From contig NZ_WJWY01000020.1 of the NCBI RefSeq assembly GCF_010367435.1, positions 1 to 40,496 on the forward strand: a stretch of DNA of 40,496 nucleotides. Reading direction: 5' to 3'. Made by a program: the position numbers and the translations under genes. The notes under the pieces are model-generated. The model did no database searches. It was not told the origin of the DNA and saw only the letters and a list, made by a program, of their open reading frames with translations. This document shows positions 16,526 to 24,516 of the stretch, piece after piece; within the stretch, counting starts at the first letter, position 1, and each line of letters starts with the position of its first letter. This DNA is from Fusobacterium sp. IOR10 (lineage in GTDB: Bacteria > Fusobacteriota > Fusobacteriia > Fusobacteriales > Fusobacteriaceae).

Positions 16526-17842
16526 CTATTTCATAAATATTGACATTAAACTTTTTGTAAGACCTGTAACTTCTAGAAAAGAGAAAACAGCAACGATCCA
16601 AAGAATAAATGGAACTTCCTTAACTTTTCCAACAAATATTTTAATTAGAACATAAGATACAAATCCAAATGCTAATCCTAAAGAGATACTATAAGTTAAA
16701 GGCATCATTATAATAGTTAAGAAACAAGGAATAGCAGTTTCTAAATTTCTTAAGTCAATGTCCAAAAGATTTTTAAACATAAATACTCCAACTATTACAA
16801 GGGCTGGTGCAGTTGCATAACCAGGAACAGCTCCTATAACTGGTGAAAAGAATAAAGCTACAAAGAATAAAAGTGCAGTGGTAACAGAAGTAAGTCCTGT
16901 TCTTCCTCCAGCAGCAATTCCAGAAGCTGACTCAACAAATGTAGTTACAGTTGATGTACCTATTAAAGAACCAACTATTGTAGCAGCAGCATCTGCTTCT
17001 AAAACTTTATCTATTTTATCAACATTTCCATTTTCATCAATAAGTCCAGCTTCATTTGCACAAGCTAATATAGTTCCAAGGGAATCGAATAAATCAACAA
17101 ATAAGAAAGAAAATATAGAAGCGATTAATGAAGGTTTCAAAGCTCCTAGTATATCTAGTTTAAATGCAATTGGAGCAATGCTTGGAGGCATTGACATTAG
17201 AGTTTTAGGTAAAGTTATTTCACCAACTATAATTCCAAGTACAGTTGTGATTAAGATTCCAAGTAATATACCACCTTTTATATTTCTAACTTCTAGATAG
17301 ATCATAACAATAAGACCAATTACTGATAAGGCAAGCTTAGTATCAAAATGTCCAAGTCCAACTAAAGTAGCAGGATTGTCAACTATAAGTCCCATTGTTT
17401 GCATTCCAAGAAAGGCAATAAATAAACCAATTCCAGCACCAACAGCAAGTCTTAATTCCATAGGTATTGACTTAATAAGAGATTTTCTAACTCCTGTTAA
17501 TGTTAATATTACAAATATAACACCAGAAAGAAAAACAACTCCAAGTGCTTCTTGCCAAGTAGCCCCTTGCCCTAATACTAAAGTATAAGCAAAGAAAGCA
17601 TTAAGTCCCATTCCAGGTGCCATTGCAAAGGGTGCATTAACCCAAACACCACAAAGTCCAGTACCAACAATTGCAGATAAACAAGTTGCAGTAATAAGTG
17701 CTCCTTGATCCATATGAGTAGCTGATAAAATAGCAGGATTTACAAAAACTATATATGCCATAGTTAAAAATGTAGTGGCCCCTGCGATAATCTCTTGTCT
17801 CACTGTTGTCTTGTTTTCAGACAATCTAAAAAATTTTTCCAT
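16526..17842 (-). CDS. Purine (guanine/hypoxanthine/adenine) permease, AzgA/PbuG type
   Basis: Membrane importer of nucleobases, 438 residues with about twelve hydrophobic segments. APGMGLNAFFAY near residue 80, DLFDSLGT and STVTTFVESASGIAAGGRTG are the signatures of the AzgA branch of NCS2-like permeases. I use the ATG at 17842, preceded by CGGAGGGTATA; a longer reading from 17956 would translate the riboswitch expression platform. The guanine-type riboswitch ahead of it supports guanine or hypoxanthine as substrate and repression when purine is plentiful (inference). Confidence 0.93.
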   Translation of the reverse strand: MEKFFRLSENKTTVRQEIIAGATTFLTMAYIVFVNPAILSATHMDQGALITATCLSAIVGTGLCGVWVNAPFAMAPGMGLNAFFAYTLVLGQGATWQEALGVVFLSGVIFVILTLTGVRKSLIKSIPMELRLAVGAGIGLFIAFLGMQTMGLIVDNPATLVGLGHFDTKLALSVIGLIVMIYLEVRNIKGGILLGILITTVLGIIVGEITLPKTLMSMPPSIAPIAFKLDILGALKPSLIASIFSFLFVDLFDSLGTILACANEAGLIDENGNVDKIDKVLEADAAATIVGSLIGTSTVTTFVESASGIAAGGRTGLTSVTTALLFFVALFFSPVIGAVPGYATAPALVIVGVFMFKNLLDIDLRNLETAIPCFLTIIMMPLTYSISLGLAFGFVSYVLIKIFVGKVKEVPFILWIVAVFSFLEVTGLTKSLMSIFMK

Positions 17843-17875
17843 TATACCCTCCGATTTAAATTTGTTAAAAAATAA

Positions 17876-17901
17876 AAGGTCTATAATTTTATAGGCCCTT
17901 A
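17876..17901 (-). terminator. Second terminator in the purine permease leader
   Basis: On the minus strand an 11-bp stem with one mismatch (AGGGCCTATAA with TTATAGACCTT) precedes TTTTATTTTTT. It lies about 20 bases upstream of the ribosome site and behind the first terminator of the riboswitch. Confidence 0.65.
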
Positions 17902-17920
17902 GATACGTTGTAATTTTAGA

Positions 17921-17950
17921 AATATAAAAGGCCTGTAAAATTACAGGCCT
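17921..17950 (-). terminator. Riboswitch-controlled terminator of the purine permease
   Basis: AGGCCTGTAA and TTACAGGCCT form a perfect 10-bp stem with a two-base loop, followed by TTTATATTT on the minus strand. The 3' arm (ACAGGCC) can instead pair with GGCCTGT at the end of the aptamer, which gives the expected antiterminator. Confidence 0.8.
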
Positions 17951-17969
17951 ATACATCTAAAAAAACAGG

Positions 17970-18030
17970 CCATAGTATACTATTTAAGGTAGTATGTAGA
18001 GACGCCCCACCATATTAAGGGCTTATACGG
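17970..18030 (-). promoter_or_regulatory. Guanine-type purine riboswitch aptamer
   Basis: On the minus strand the sequence carries the conserved three-way junction: CCGTATAA, then AATATGG within the P2 hairpin, the invariant TCTCTAC between P2 and P3, a P3 stem (ATACTA/TAGTAT) and ACTATGG closing P1. The specificity position before TATGG is C (ACTATGG), as in guanine/hypoxanthine aptamers; adenine aptamers have T. The two loops carry complementary GG/CC-type bases as expected. It should turn the permease off when guanine binds. Confidence 0.93.
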
Positions 18031-18064
18031 TTGTTAAATATTATTTTTTATTTAAGATAGATAC

Positions 18065-18093
18065 ATAATAAATTAAAAACCTGAATTTGTCAA
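18065..18093 (-). promoter_or_regulatory. Promoter of the purine permease transcript
   Basis: TTGACA (18088-18093) and TATTAT (18065-18070) on the minus strand, 17 bases apart, about 30 bases upstream of the aptamer. Confidence 0.75.
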
Positions 18094-18143
18094 GGATAAA
18101 TTCCCATATTTTATGAAAAAAAAATATAAATATTTTCCAAATA

Positions 18144-18172
18144 TTGACAACTAAAAATAATTGTGATAATAT
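18144..18172 (+). promoter_or_regulatory. fhs promoter
   Basis: TTGACA at 18144-18149 with either TAATAT at 18167 (17-base spacing) or an extended -10 TGTGATAAT ending at 18170. Transcription would begin close to the start of the ZTP riboswitch. Confidence 0.7.
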
Positions 18173-18182
18173 TTATTTTAAT

Positions 18183-18278
18183 TATACGACTGACGGAAGT
18201 GGAATTAACCACAGGGAGTATAATATTAGTAGCCGACCGTCTGGGCACAAAGAAGCCTGGTTAGTGTTGGTTTTTTTT
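18183..18278 (+). promoter_or_regulatory. ZTP (pfl) riboswitch with terminator, upstream of fhs
   Basis: The sequence has the pfl hallmarks: ACTGACGG, a small hairpin GTGG...CCAC, AGGGAG, and the conserved 3' box GCCGACCGTCTGGGC, in which CCGTC can form the pseudoknot with GACGG. The 3' box also pairs with GCCTGG and GTTGG downstream to make a terminator followed by eight T residues (18271-18278). In this family ZTP/ZMP binding blocks the terminator and raises expression when 10-formyl-tetrahydrofolate is short. That suits control of formate-THF ligase. Confidence 0.92.
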
Positions 18279-18318
18279 ATACAGTAATATATAAAAGGAA
18301 AAATTAAGGGAGGTTTTT

Positions 18319-19983
18319 GTGAAGACAGATATACAAATAGCTCAAGAGGCAAATATTTTAAACATTAATGATATTGCAAAAAAGGTAGGTATACCTGAGG
18401 ACAAATATGATCAATATGGGAAATATAAGGCAAAAATAGACTTAAGTTTATTAAAGGATATGGAGGATAAAAAGGATGGTAATTTAATCCTAGTAACAGC
18501 AATAACTCCAACACCTGCAGGGGAAGGAAAATCAACAGTTAGTGTTGGTCTTACTGAAGCTTTAAATGGTTTAGGTTATAGTTCCATAGCAGCTTTAAGA
18601 GAACCTTCTTTAGGACCTGTTTTTGGGATGAAAGGTGGAGCAACAGGGGGAGGTTACTCTCAAGTTATTCCAATGGAAGATATAAATTTACATTTTACAG
18701 GGGATCTTCATGCAATTGGAGTAGCTCATAATTTAGTTTCTGCAATAATTGATAATCATTTGAAATTTGGAAATGAATTAAACATAGATATAACAAAAAT
18801 TATATGGAAAAGAGTTGTAGATATGAATGACAGAGCTCTAAGAAATACAGTTATAGGACTTGGAGGAAAAGCTTCAGGAATTCCTAGGGAAAATTCATAT
18901 CAAATAACAGTTGCCTCAGAAATTATGGCATCCCTTTGTTTAGCAACTTCCCTAAAGAATTTAAAGGAAAGAATAGGGAAAATTATTTTTGCCTATGATG
19001 TAAATGGGAAACCATTAAGTATTTCCCAACTAAAAGTTACAGGTGCAGTTACTGCTCTTTTAAAGGAAGCTATAAAACCAAATTTAGTTCAAACTTTGGA
19101 AAACACACCTGTTTTAATTCACGGAGGACCCTTTGCAAATATAGCCCATGGATGTAATTCTGTTCTAGCTACAAAAATGGCATTGAAACTAAGTGATTAT
19201 GCTATTACAGAGGCTGGATTTGCTGCAGATTTAGGAGCTGAAAAGTTTTTAGATATTAAATGTAGACAAGCAGGGCTATCTCCAAATTGTGTAGTTTTAG
19301 TTGCAACAGTTAGAGCGTTAAAACATCACGGTGGAGCAAAAGATTTAGGAATAGAAGATTTAGAAGCTCTATCAAAGGGACTTGAAAACTTAGATAAACA
19401 TATAGAAAATATGAAAAAGTATAACTTACCAGTTGTAGTTGCTATGAATAGATTTTTAAGTGACACAGAGGAAGAATTTAAGTTAATTATAGAAAGATGT
19501 AAAAAACATAATGTGAAAGTTGCCCTATGTGATGTTTGGGAAAAGGGTGGAAAAGGTGGAGAAGAATTAGCTAAATTAGTTGTAGAAGAAATTGCAAATA
19601 ACACTGAAAAATATTCACCAATATATGATTTAAAGGACACACCAATTAAGAAAATAGAAACTATAGTTAAAGAAATATATGGTGGAGATGGTGTTGAGTA
19701 TTCAGTAAAAGCTAAAAAAATGTTTAAATTAATAGAAGAAAATGGATATAATGACCTTCCAATTTGTGTATCAAAAACTCAAAAATCCCTATCAGATAAT
19801 GCTAAGCTATTAGGAAGACCTAGTGGATTTACTGTTACTATTAATGATATAAAAATAGCTGCAGGAGCAGGATTTATAATTGCCATGGCAGGGGACATAA
19901 TAGATATGCCAGGATTACCAAAAAAACCAGCTGCACAGTTAATAGATATTGACGATGATGGTAAAATAACAGGATTATTTTAA
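18319..19983 (+). CDS. fhs: Formate-tetrahydrofolate ligase
   Basis: ATP-dependent synthesis of 10-formyl-THF from formate, feeding purine synthesis and formylmethionine. The 554 residues match the family length. The P-loop TPAGEGKST is at about 65-73, and GMKGGATGGGYSQVIPMED with INLHFTGD follows, as in all FTHFS enzymes. The start is a GTG at 18319, preceded by AAGGGAGG with 5-base spacing. It is under a ZTP riboswitch and is monocistronic, with a terminator after the stop. Confidence 0.97.
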   Translation: MKTDIQIAQEANILNINDIAKKVGIPEDKYDQYGKYKAKIDLSLLKDMEDKKDGNLILVTAITPTPAGEGKSTVSVGLTEALNGLGYSSIAALREPSLGPVFGMKGGATGGGYSQVIPMEDINLHFTGDLHAIGVAHNLVSAIIDNHLKFGNELNIDITKIIWKRVVDMNDRALRNTVIGLGGKASGIPRENSYQITVASEIMASLCLATSLKNLKERIGKIIFAYDVNGKPLSISQLKVTGAVTALLKEAIKPNLVQTLENTPVLIHGGPFANIAHGCNSVLATKMALKLSDYAITEAGFAADLGAEKFLDIKCRQAGLSPNCVVLVATVRALKHHGGAKDLGIEDLEALSKGLENLDKHIENMKKYNLPVVVAMNRFLSDTEEEFKLIIERCKKHNVKVALCDVWEKGGKGGEELAKLVVEEIANNTEKYSPIYDLKDTPIKKIETIVKEIYGGDGVEYSVKAKKMFKLIEENGYNDLPICVSKTQKSLSDNAKLLGRPSGFTVTINDIKIAAGAGFIIAMAGDIIDMPGLPKKPAAQLIDIDDDGKITGLF

Positions 19984-20005
19984 TTGGTTATATATTTTAA
20001 ACTAC

Positions 20006-20043
20006 AAAAAAGGATAGAAAGTTTTTGCTTCTATCCTTTTTTA
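20006..20043 (+). terminator. fhs terminator
   Basis: AAAAAGGATAGAA and TTCTATCCTTTTT form a long stem around an AGTTTTTGC loop and end in a T run, 23 bases after the fhs stop. Confidence 0.88.
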
Positions 20044-20068
20044 TTTAAATATCTTTAATAAAAACATT

Positions 20069-20096
20069 TTGAAAACATAAATAATTATGATATAAT
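20069..20096 (+). promoter_or_regulatory. glmS promoter
   Basis: TTGAAA (20069-20074) and a perfect TATAAT (20091-20096) are 16 bases apart, about 30 bases before the ribozyme. Confidence 0.75.
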
Positions 20097-20123
20097 TTAC
20101 ATTGAAAGAAGAAAATATAAAAT

Positions 20124-20266
20124 AGCGCCAGAACTTATAATTTTATAAGTTGACGAGGACTAAGGTTATCGAAACATTCGGCGGATGCCTTAGAGGTGGT
20201 TACAACCATTATTTTTAAAACTATAAAGTGATTTATAGGACAAAGAAATAATTGTAACATTCTTCT
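20124..20266 (+). ncRNA. glmS ribozyme (glucosamine-6-phosphate-activated)
   Basis: The glmS ribozyme core is clear: the cleavage site A|GCGCCAGAACT (between 20124 and 20125), GACGAGGAC, GGTTATCGAAACATTCGGCGGATGCC interrupted only by the usual bases, GGTTACAACCA, and the 3' elements GGACAAAGAAATAATTGTAACA. With glucosamine-6-phosphate bound it cleaves its own mRNA leader, and the product is degraded, so GlmS synthesis falls. The P1 loop (ACTTATAATTTTATAAGT) is a long AT stem, as in other low-GC hosts. Confidence 0.97.
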
Positions 20267-20272
20267 AAATAT

Positions 20273-20321
20273 AACATTACTAAAGTATGAATATACTAGT
20301 TTTAGTATACTTAATAATGTT
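20273..20321 (+). promoter_or_regulatory. Hairpin between ribozyme and glmS start
   Basis: AACATTA...TAAAGTAT pairs with ATACTTA...TAATGTT to form a long AT stem without a T run, ending 11 bases before the ribosome site (TAGGAGGAAG). An inner alternative (ATACTA/TTAGTAT) exists. It may stabilise the leader or affect processing after ribozyme cleavage; function unknown. Confidence 0.45.
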
Positions 20322-20347
20322 GTATTAAAATTTTAGGAGGAAGAAAT

Positions 20348-22174
20348 ATGTGTGGAATAGTAGGATATGTAGGAAATGATGAAAAAGCTGTAGAAGTTAT
20401 ATTAGAAGGACTTGGTAAATTAGAATATAGAGGTTATGATTCTGCAGGAATTGCTGTAGTTGAAGATGGTAAAATCTTCATAGAGAAAAAAAGTGGAAAA
20501 CTATCTAATTTAGTAGATGCCTTGGATAATGATGATCACCATTCTAAAGTTGGAATAGGTCATACAAGATGGGCAACTCACGGTGTACCAACTGATAATA
20601 ATGCTCATCCTCATTTAAGTAATGATGGAAAAGTAGCAGTTGTTCACAATGGAATTATTGAAAATTTCTCTTCCCTTAAGGAAGAGCTAATAAAAAAAGG
20701 ATATGTATTTCATTCAGATACAGATACAGAGGTTATAGCTCAATTATTTTCAGAACTTTATACTGGAGATTTAGTTGAAACTTTTTATATATTAAAAGAA
20801 AAAATTAGAGGTTCCTATGCCTTTGGTATAATTCATAAGGATCATCCAGGAAAAATAATATGTGCTAGAAAAGAAAGTCCTTTAATTATTGGTCTTGGAA
20901 AGCATAAAAATTTCATAGCTTCAGATGTACCAGCTATTTTAAAATATACTAGGGATGTAATGTTCTTAGATAATGGAGAAGTGGCATTACTAGAAGAAAA
21001 TAAAGTAACAGTATATAATGATAAAAAAGAAATAATAAAAAAAGAAATTACAAAAATAGACTGGAGTATGGAACAAGCAACTAAAAATGGTTATCCTCAT
21101 TTTATGATAAAGGAAATAGAGGAACAACCTTCAGCAGTTGAAAAAACTCTATCTTCTTATATTAATATTCAAGGGGAAATAAATTTTGGTAAATCCTTTG
21201 AAAATATTGATTTTGACAAAATAAAAGAAATACAAATAATAGCTTGTGGAACAGCTTATTATGCTGGACTTCAAGGAAGTTATTTTTTCAAAAAAATAAA
21301 TGGTCTTAAAACATATATAGATATAGCATCAGAATATAGATATAACGATCCCTTTGTAGATGAACATACACTGGCAATATTCTTAAGTCAATCAGGGGAA
21401 ACTTTAGATACTCTTATGGCTATGAAATTAGCTAAGGAAAAAGGCGCTACAACTTTAGCAGTTACAAATGTTTTAGGTTCTACAATTTCAAGGGAAGCAG
21501 ATGAGGTTATATATACTTTAGCAGGTGCAGAAATATCAGTTGCTTCAACAAAGGCATATACAACTCAAGCTTTAACTATGTATTTATTATCTTTATACTT
21601 TGCAAAAAGATCAGGTAAAATAACAGATGATCAATATGAGAAATATTTAGATGATGCATATAAATTGTCAGAAAATATTGAAGAGATTTTACAAAACAAA
21701 GAAAAAATAAGAGAAATAGCTAAAAAAATCAAAGATAGAAAAAATGGATTTTATTTAGGTAGAGGAATTGATGACAAAATAGCTAAAGAGGGTTCTTTAA
21801 AAATGAAAGAGGTTAGCTATGTTCATACTGAATCTTTCCCTGCAGGGGAATTAAAACATGGACCAATTGCTTTAATAGAAGAGGGAACTATGGTTGTAGT
21901 TGTTTCTACCCAAGATAAAATGGTAGAAAAAGTAGCATCAAATATAAAAGAAGTTAGAGCTAGAGGAGCTTACGTATTAGCAATAACAAAGAAAAATCAT
22001 AAGGAAGTAATAGAGGTAGCAGATGATGTTATATTAGTAGGGGATAATGGAGAATTATTAACTCCAGAATTAGCAGTTATTCCAATGCAGCTTTTAGCTT
22101 ATTATACAGCAGTTGAAAAGGGATTAGATGTTGATAAACCTAGAAACTTAGCAAAATCAGTTACAGTTGAATAA
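20348..22174 (+). CDS. glmS: Glutamine-fructose-6-phosphate aminotransferase (isomerizing)
   Basis: First enzyme of amino-sugar synthesis, making glucosamine-6-phosphate for peptidoglycan and LPS. The 608 residues comprise an N-terminal class II glutaminase (MCGIVGYVG with nucleophile C2, GHTRWATHG, NGIIEN) and two SIS domains (SQSGETLDTL near 350; ESFPAGELKHGPIALI near 490), ending with the conserved DKPRNLAKSVTVE. ATG 20348 follows TTAGGAGGAAGAA. Controlled by the glmS ribozyme in its leader. Confidence 0.98.
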   Translation: MCGIVGYVGNDEKAVEVILEGLGKLEYRGYDSAGIAVVEDGKIFIEKKSGKLSNLVDALDNDDHHSKVGIGHTRWATHGVPTDNNAHPHLSNDGKVAVVHNGIIENFSSLKEELIKKGYVFHSDTDTEVIAQLFSELYTGDLVETFYILKEKIRGSYAFGIIHKDHPGKIICARKESPLIIGLGKHKNFIASDVPAILKYTRDVMFLDNGEVALLEENKVTVYNDKKEIIKKEITKIDWSMEQATKNGYPHFMIKEIEEQPSAVEKTLSSYINIQGEINFGKSFENIDFDKIKEIQIIACGTAYYAGLQGSYFFKKINGLKTYIDIASEYRYNDPFVDEHTLAIFLSQSGETLDTLMAMKLAKEKGATTLAVTNVLGSTISREADEVIYTLAGAEISVASTKAYTTQALTMYLLSLYFAKRSGKITDDQYEKYLDDAYKLSENIEEILQNKEKIREIAKKIKDRKNGFYLGRGIDDKIAKEGSLKMKEVSYVHTESFPAGELKHGPIALIEEGTMVVVVSTQDKMVEKVASNIKEVRARGAYVLAITKKNHKEVIEVADDVILVGDNGELLTPELAVIPMQLLAYYTAVEKGLDVDKPRNLAKSVTVE

Positions 22175-22193
22175 AAATAAATAATACACAATT

Positions 22194-22217
22194 GACTCTC
22201 TTAATTTTAAGGGAGTC
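22194..22217 (+). terminator. glmS terminator
   Basis: GACTCTCTTAA and TTAAGGGAGTC form an 11-bp stem (one G-U) with a two-base loop, followed by ATTTTATATT. The weak T run may let some transcripts continue into the photolyase gene. Confidence 0.65.
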
Positions 22218-22243
22218 ATTTTATATTAAAATGAGGTGAGCTT

Positions 22244-23563
22244 ATGGTAAATATAGTAAAGGAAAATAATAGTATACAAAAGGGTTATGTGGTTTATTGG
22301 ATGCAAGAGGCTCAAAGAACAAAATATAACTATGCTTTAGAATATTCAATAGGGATAGCTAATAAATATAATGTCCCTGTATATGTTTTTTTTAACTATA
22401 TTTCCAATTATCCAGAGGCTCAAAAAAGACATTTTGATTTTATGCTTCAAGGACTTTTAGATGTAAAGGAAAATTTATTAAAAAGAAATATAGAGTTCAT
22501 TATGTTAGATGGGAGCATAGAGGAAAACCTAAAGGAAATATGTGAAGAATCAAGGTATTTAGTGTGGGATAAATCCTATTTAAAATTTCAAAGAAAGCAA
22601 AGGGAAAAATTAAAGGAAATTATTAACTGTAATATTATTGAAATAGAGGGGAGTGTTTTAATCCCAGTTGAAAAAGTTTCAGTAAAGGAAGAATATAGTG
22701 CTAGAAATTTGAGATTAAAGTATAGTAAATTACTTAGTGATTTTGATAATTTTTTCTTGAAAATACCCTATGAACACAAGTTAACACAATTAAAAAAAAT
22801 AGATAATTTAGCAAATGATATTTTACCAAAGAAGAAGAAATTTTTAGATGGGAAATTTATAGGTGGTGAAAAGGAAGCTATAAAAAAATTAAGATTTTTT
22901 ATAAGGGAAAATTTAAAAAATTATGATAAATCTTCCCCAGAAAATGATTTTTCATCAAAATTATCTCCATATTTACATTTTGGACAAATTTCCCCATATT
23001 ATATATATAATGAAATAATAAAGGTTAAAGAACATAAAGAACAAAGGGATAAATTTTTAGAAGAGTTATTAATAAGAAGGGAACTCGCTTTTAATTTTGT
23101 TTATTATAATAAAAATTATGACAATTGGGATGGGATAACCTACAAATGGGCATATGATTCTCTTGAATTACATAGTAAAGATCAAAGGGAATATTTATAT
23201 TCACTAGAAGATTTAGAAAACTTCAAAACCCATGATATTTATTGGAATGCTGCTCAAAGGGAAATGCTTTGCACAGGATTTATGAATAGCTATATGAGAA
23301 TGTACTGGGGTAAAAAAATTATAGAATGGAGCAAATCTTCAATTGAAGCATATAAAACTATTATATATTTAAATAATAAATATTTTTATGATGGTAGAGA
23401 TCCAAATTCCTATGCAGGTGTAGCTTGGTGTTTTGGAAAACATGATAGAGCATGGAAGGAAAGAGAAATATTTGGGAAAATTAGATATATGAATGCAAAG
23501 GGATTAGAAAGAAAATTTAATATGGATGTATATATAACCAAAGTGGAAAATTGCTATAAATAG
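22244..23563 (+). CDS. Class II deoxyribodipyrimidine photolyase
   Basis: Light-driven flavoenzyme that splits UV-induced cyclobutane pyrimidine dimers. The 439 residues follow the class II pattern: YWMQEAQRTKYNYALEYS in the N-terminal alpha/beta domain, and in the FAD domain ELLIRRELAFNF, MLCTGFMNSYMRMYWGKKI and DGRDPNSYAGVAWCFG with IFGKIRYMN. Class II enzymes are best known from eukaryotes, methanogenic archaea and some bacteria and differ from the E. coli PhrB type. ATG 22244 follows GAGGTGAG. A uracil-DNA glycosylase gene follows after 10 bases, so the pair is probably cotranscribed for DNA repair. No light test can be made from sequence. Confidence 0.92.
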   Translation: MVNIVKENNSIQKGYVVYWMQEAQRTKYNYALEYSIGIANKYNVPVYVFFNYISNYPEAQKRHFDFMLQGLLDVKENLLKRNIEFIMLDGSIEENLKEICEESRYLVWDKSYLKFQRKQREKLKEIINCNIIEIEGSVLIPVEKVSVKEEYSARNLRLKYSKLLSDFDNFFLKIPYEHKLTQLKKIDNLANDILPKKKKFLDGKFIGGEKEAIKKLRFFIRENLKNYDKSSPENDFSSKLSPYLHFGQISPYYIYNEIIKVKEHKEQRDKFLEELLIRRELAFNFVYYNKNYDNWDGITYKWAYDSLELHSKDQREYLYSLEDLENFKTHDIYWNAAQREMLCTGFMNSYMRMYWGKKIIEWSKSSIEAYKTIIYLNNKYFYDGRDPNSYAGVAWCFGKHDRAWKEREIFGKIRYMNAKGLERKFNMDVYITKVENCYK

Positions 23564-23573
23564 GGGAGGAGAA

Positions 23574-24125
23574 ATGAATTTAGAAAAGTTAAAGGAAGAA
23601 TGTAAAAACTGTCATAAATGTAATTTGTCTAAAACTAGAAACAGAATGGTTTTTGGAAATGGAAATCCAAATGCTACTATTATGCTTATAGGGGAAGGTC
23701 CAGGAAAGCAAGAGGATTTATCAGGGGAAGTCTTTGTAGGTCAAGCAGGGCATCTTTTGGATAAGATGTTAAAAGCTATTGACTTAAAAAGAGAAGACAT
23801 TTATATTGGAAATATAGTTAAATGTAGACCTCCTGGTAATAGGGACCCTTTTCCTGAGGAGCAACAAGCTTGTATAGAATATTTACGAAATCAAGTTAGG
23901 ATCATTAAACCAAAAATATTAGTTTGTTTAGGGAGGGTAGCAGGAACTAGAATAATTCATCCTAATTTTAAAATAACAATGGAACATGGAACATGGATTA
24001 AACGGGGTGATTTTTGGATTATAGGAACCTATCATCCTGCAGCTTTGCTATATGATCCAAGTAAAAAAAGAGATGCTTGGGAAGATTTGAAAAAAATAAA
24101 AGAAAAGTTAGAAAGCTTAAAATAA
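23574..24125 (+). CDS. Uracil-DNA glycosylase, family 4 (iron-sulfur type)
   Basis: Removes uracil from DNA to start base-excision repair. The 183 residues have motif A GEGPGKQED, motif B YHPAALL, and four cysteines expected to hold a [4Fe-4S] cluster (C13 and C16 in NCHKC, then the pair in VKCRPPGNRDPFPEEQQAC). This is the family 4 UDG layout, common in anaerobes and thermophiles. It starts 10 bases after the photolyase, with GGGGAGGAG as ribosome site. A bidirectional terminator follows. Confidence 0.92.
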   Translation: MNLEKLKEECKNCHKCNLSKTRNRMVFGNGNPNATIMLIGEGPGKQEDLSGEVFVGQAGHLLDKMLKAIDLKREDIYIGNIVKCRPPGNRDPFPEEQQACIEYLRNQVRIIKPKILVCLGRVAGTRIIHPNFKITMEHGTWIKRGDFWIIGTYHPAALLYDPSKKRDAWEDLKKIKEKLESLK

Positions 24126-24126
24126 A

Positions 24127-24152
24127 AAAAGCACAACTAAGGTTGTGCTTTT
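24127..24152. terminator. Bidirectional terminator between UDG and cupin genes
   Basis: AAAAGCACAAC and GTTGTGCTTTT form a perfect 11-bp stem with loop TAAG, which with its A/T flanks can stop transcripts from both sides. The same stem recurs at 24922-24947. Confidence 0.9.
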
Positions 24153-24171
24153 ATATTTTAATTATATTATT

Positions 24172-24501
24172 TTATTTGACAACAGTTAACCACATTTTAA
24201 ATTTTGTTAAGGCTTTTAATCCATGGGGCAATCCTGCAGGCATAAGGATACCTTCTCCCTCTTTTACAATATTTACCTTACCATCTATTGTTATTTGTGC
24301 TTGTCCTTCTAGTATCATAGCAATAGCATCCCCTGAAGCAGTATGAGTGCTAAGCTCTTCCCCCTCATCAACTGAAATAACAGTTAAGTTCAATCCAGGT
24401 TTTTGAACAAGATTTAAACTTGTGACTTTTTTTTCATTATAATTTATTAATTCCTTTGCTTTAAATACCTTTGCTTTTTCTAAATTTTTTACTAATTCCA
24501 T
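24172..24501 (-). CDS. Small cupin-domain protein (109 aa)
   Basis: Single-domain cupin of the cupin_2 type. The core reads LTVISVDEGEELSTHTASGDAIAMILEGQAQITIDGK, then EGILMPAGLPHGLKAL. H53 and H88 (approximate positions), with nearby acidic residues, could bind a metal, but the first motif has THTASGD in place of the usual HxHxxxxxE, so metal binding is uncertain. Function unknown: such proteins act as small-molecule binders, isomerases or regulators. It follows a second, related cupin after 15 bases and is probably cotranscribed with it; ATG 24501 has GGAGGTG upstream. Confidence 0.85.
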   Translation of the reverse strand: MELVKNLEKAKVFKAKELINYNEKKVTSLNLVQKPGLNLTVISVDEGEELSTHTASGDAIAMILEGQAQITIDGKVNIVKEGEGILMPAGLPHGLKALTKFKMWLTVVK

Positions 24502-24516
24502 ATAGCACCTCCATAG

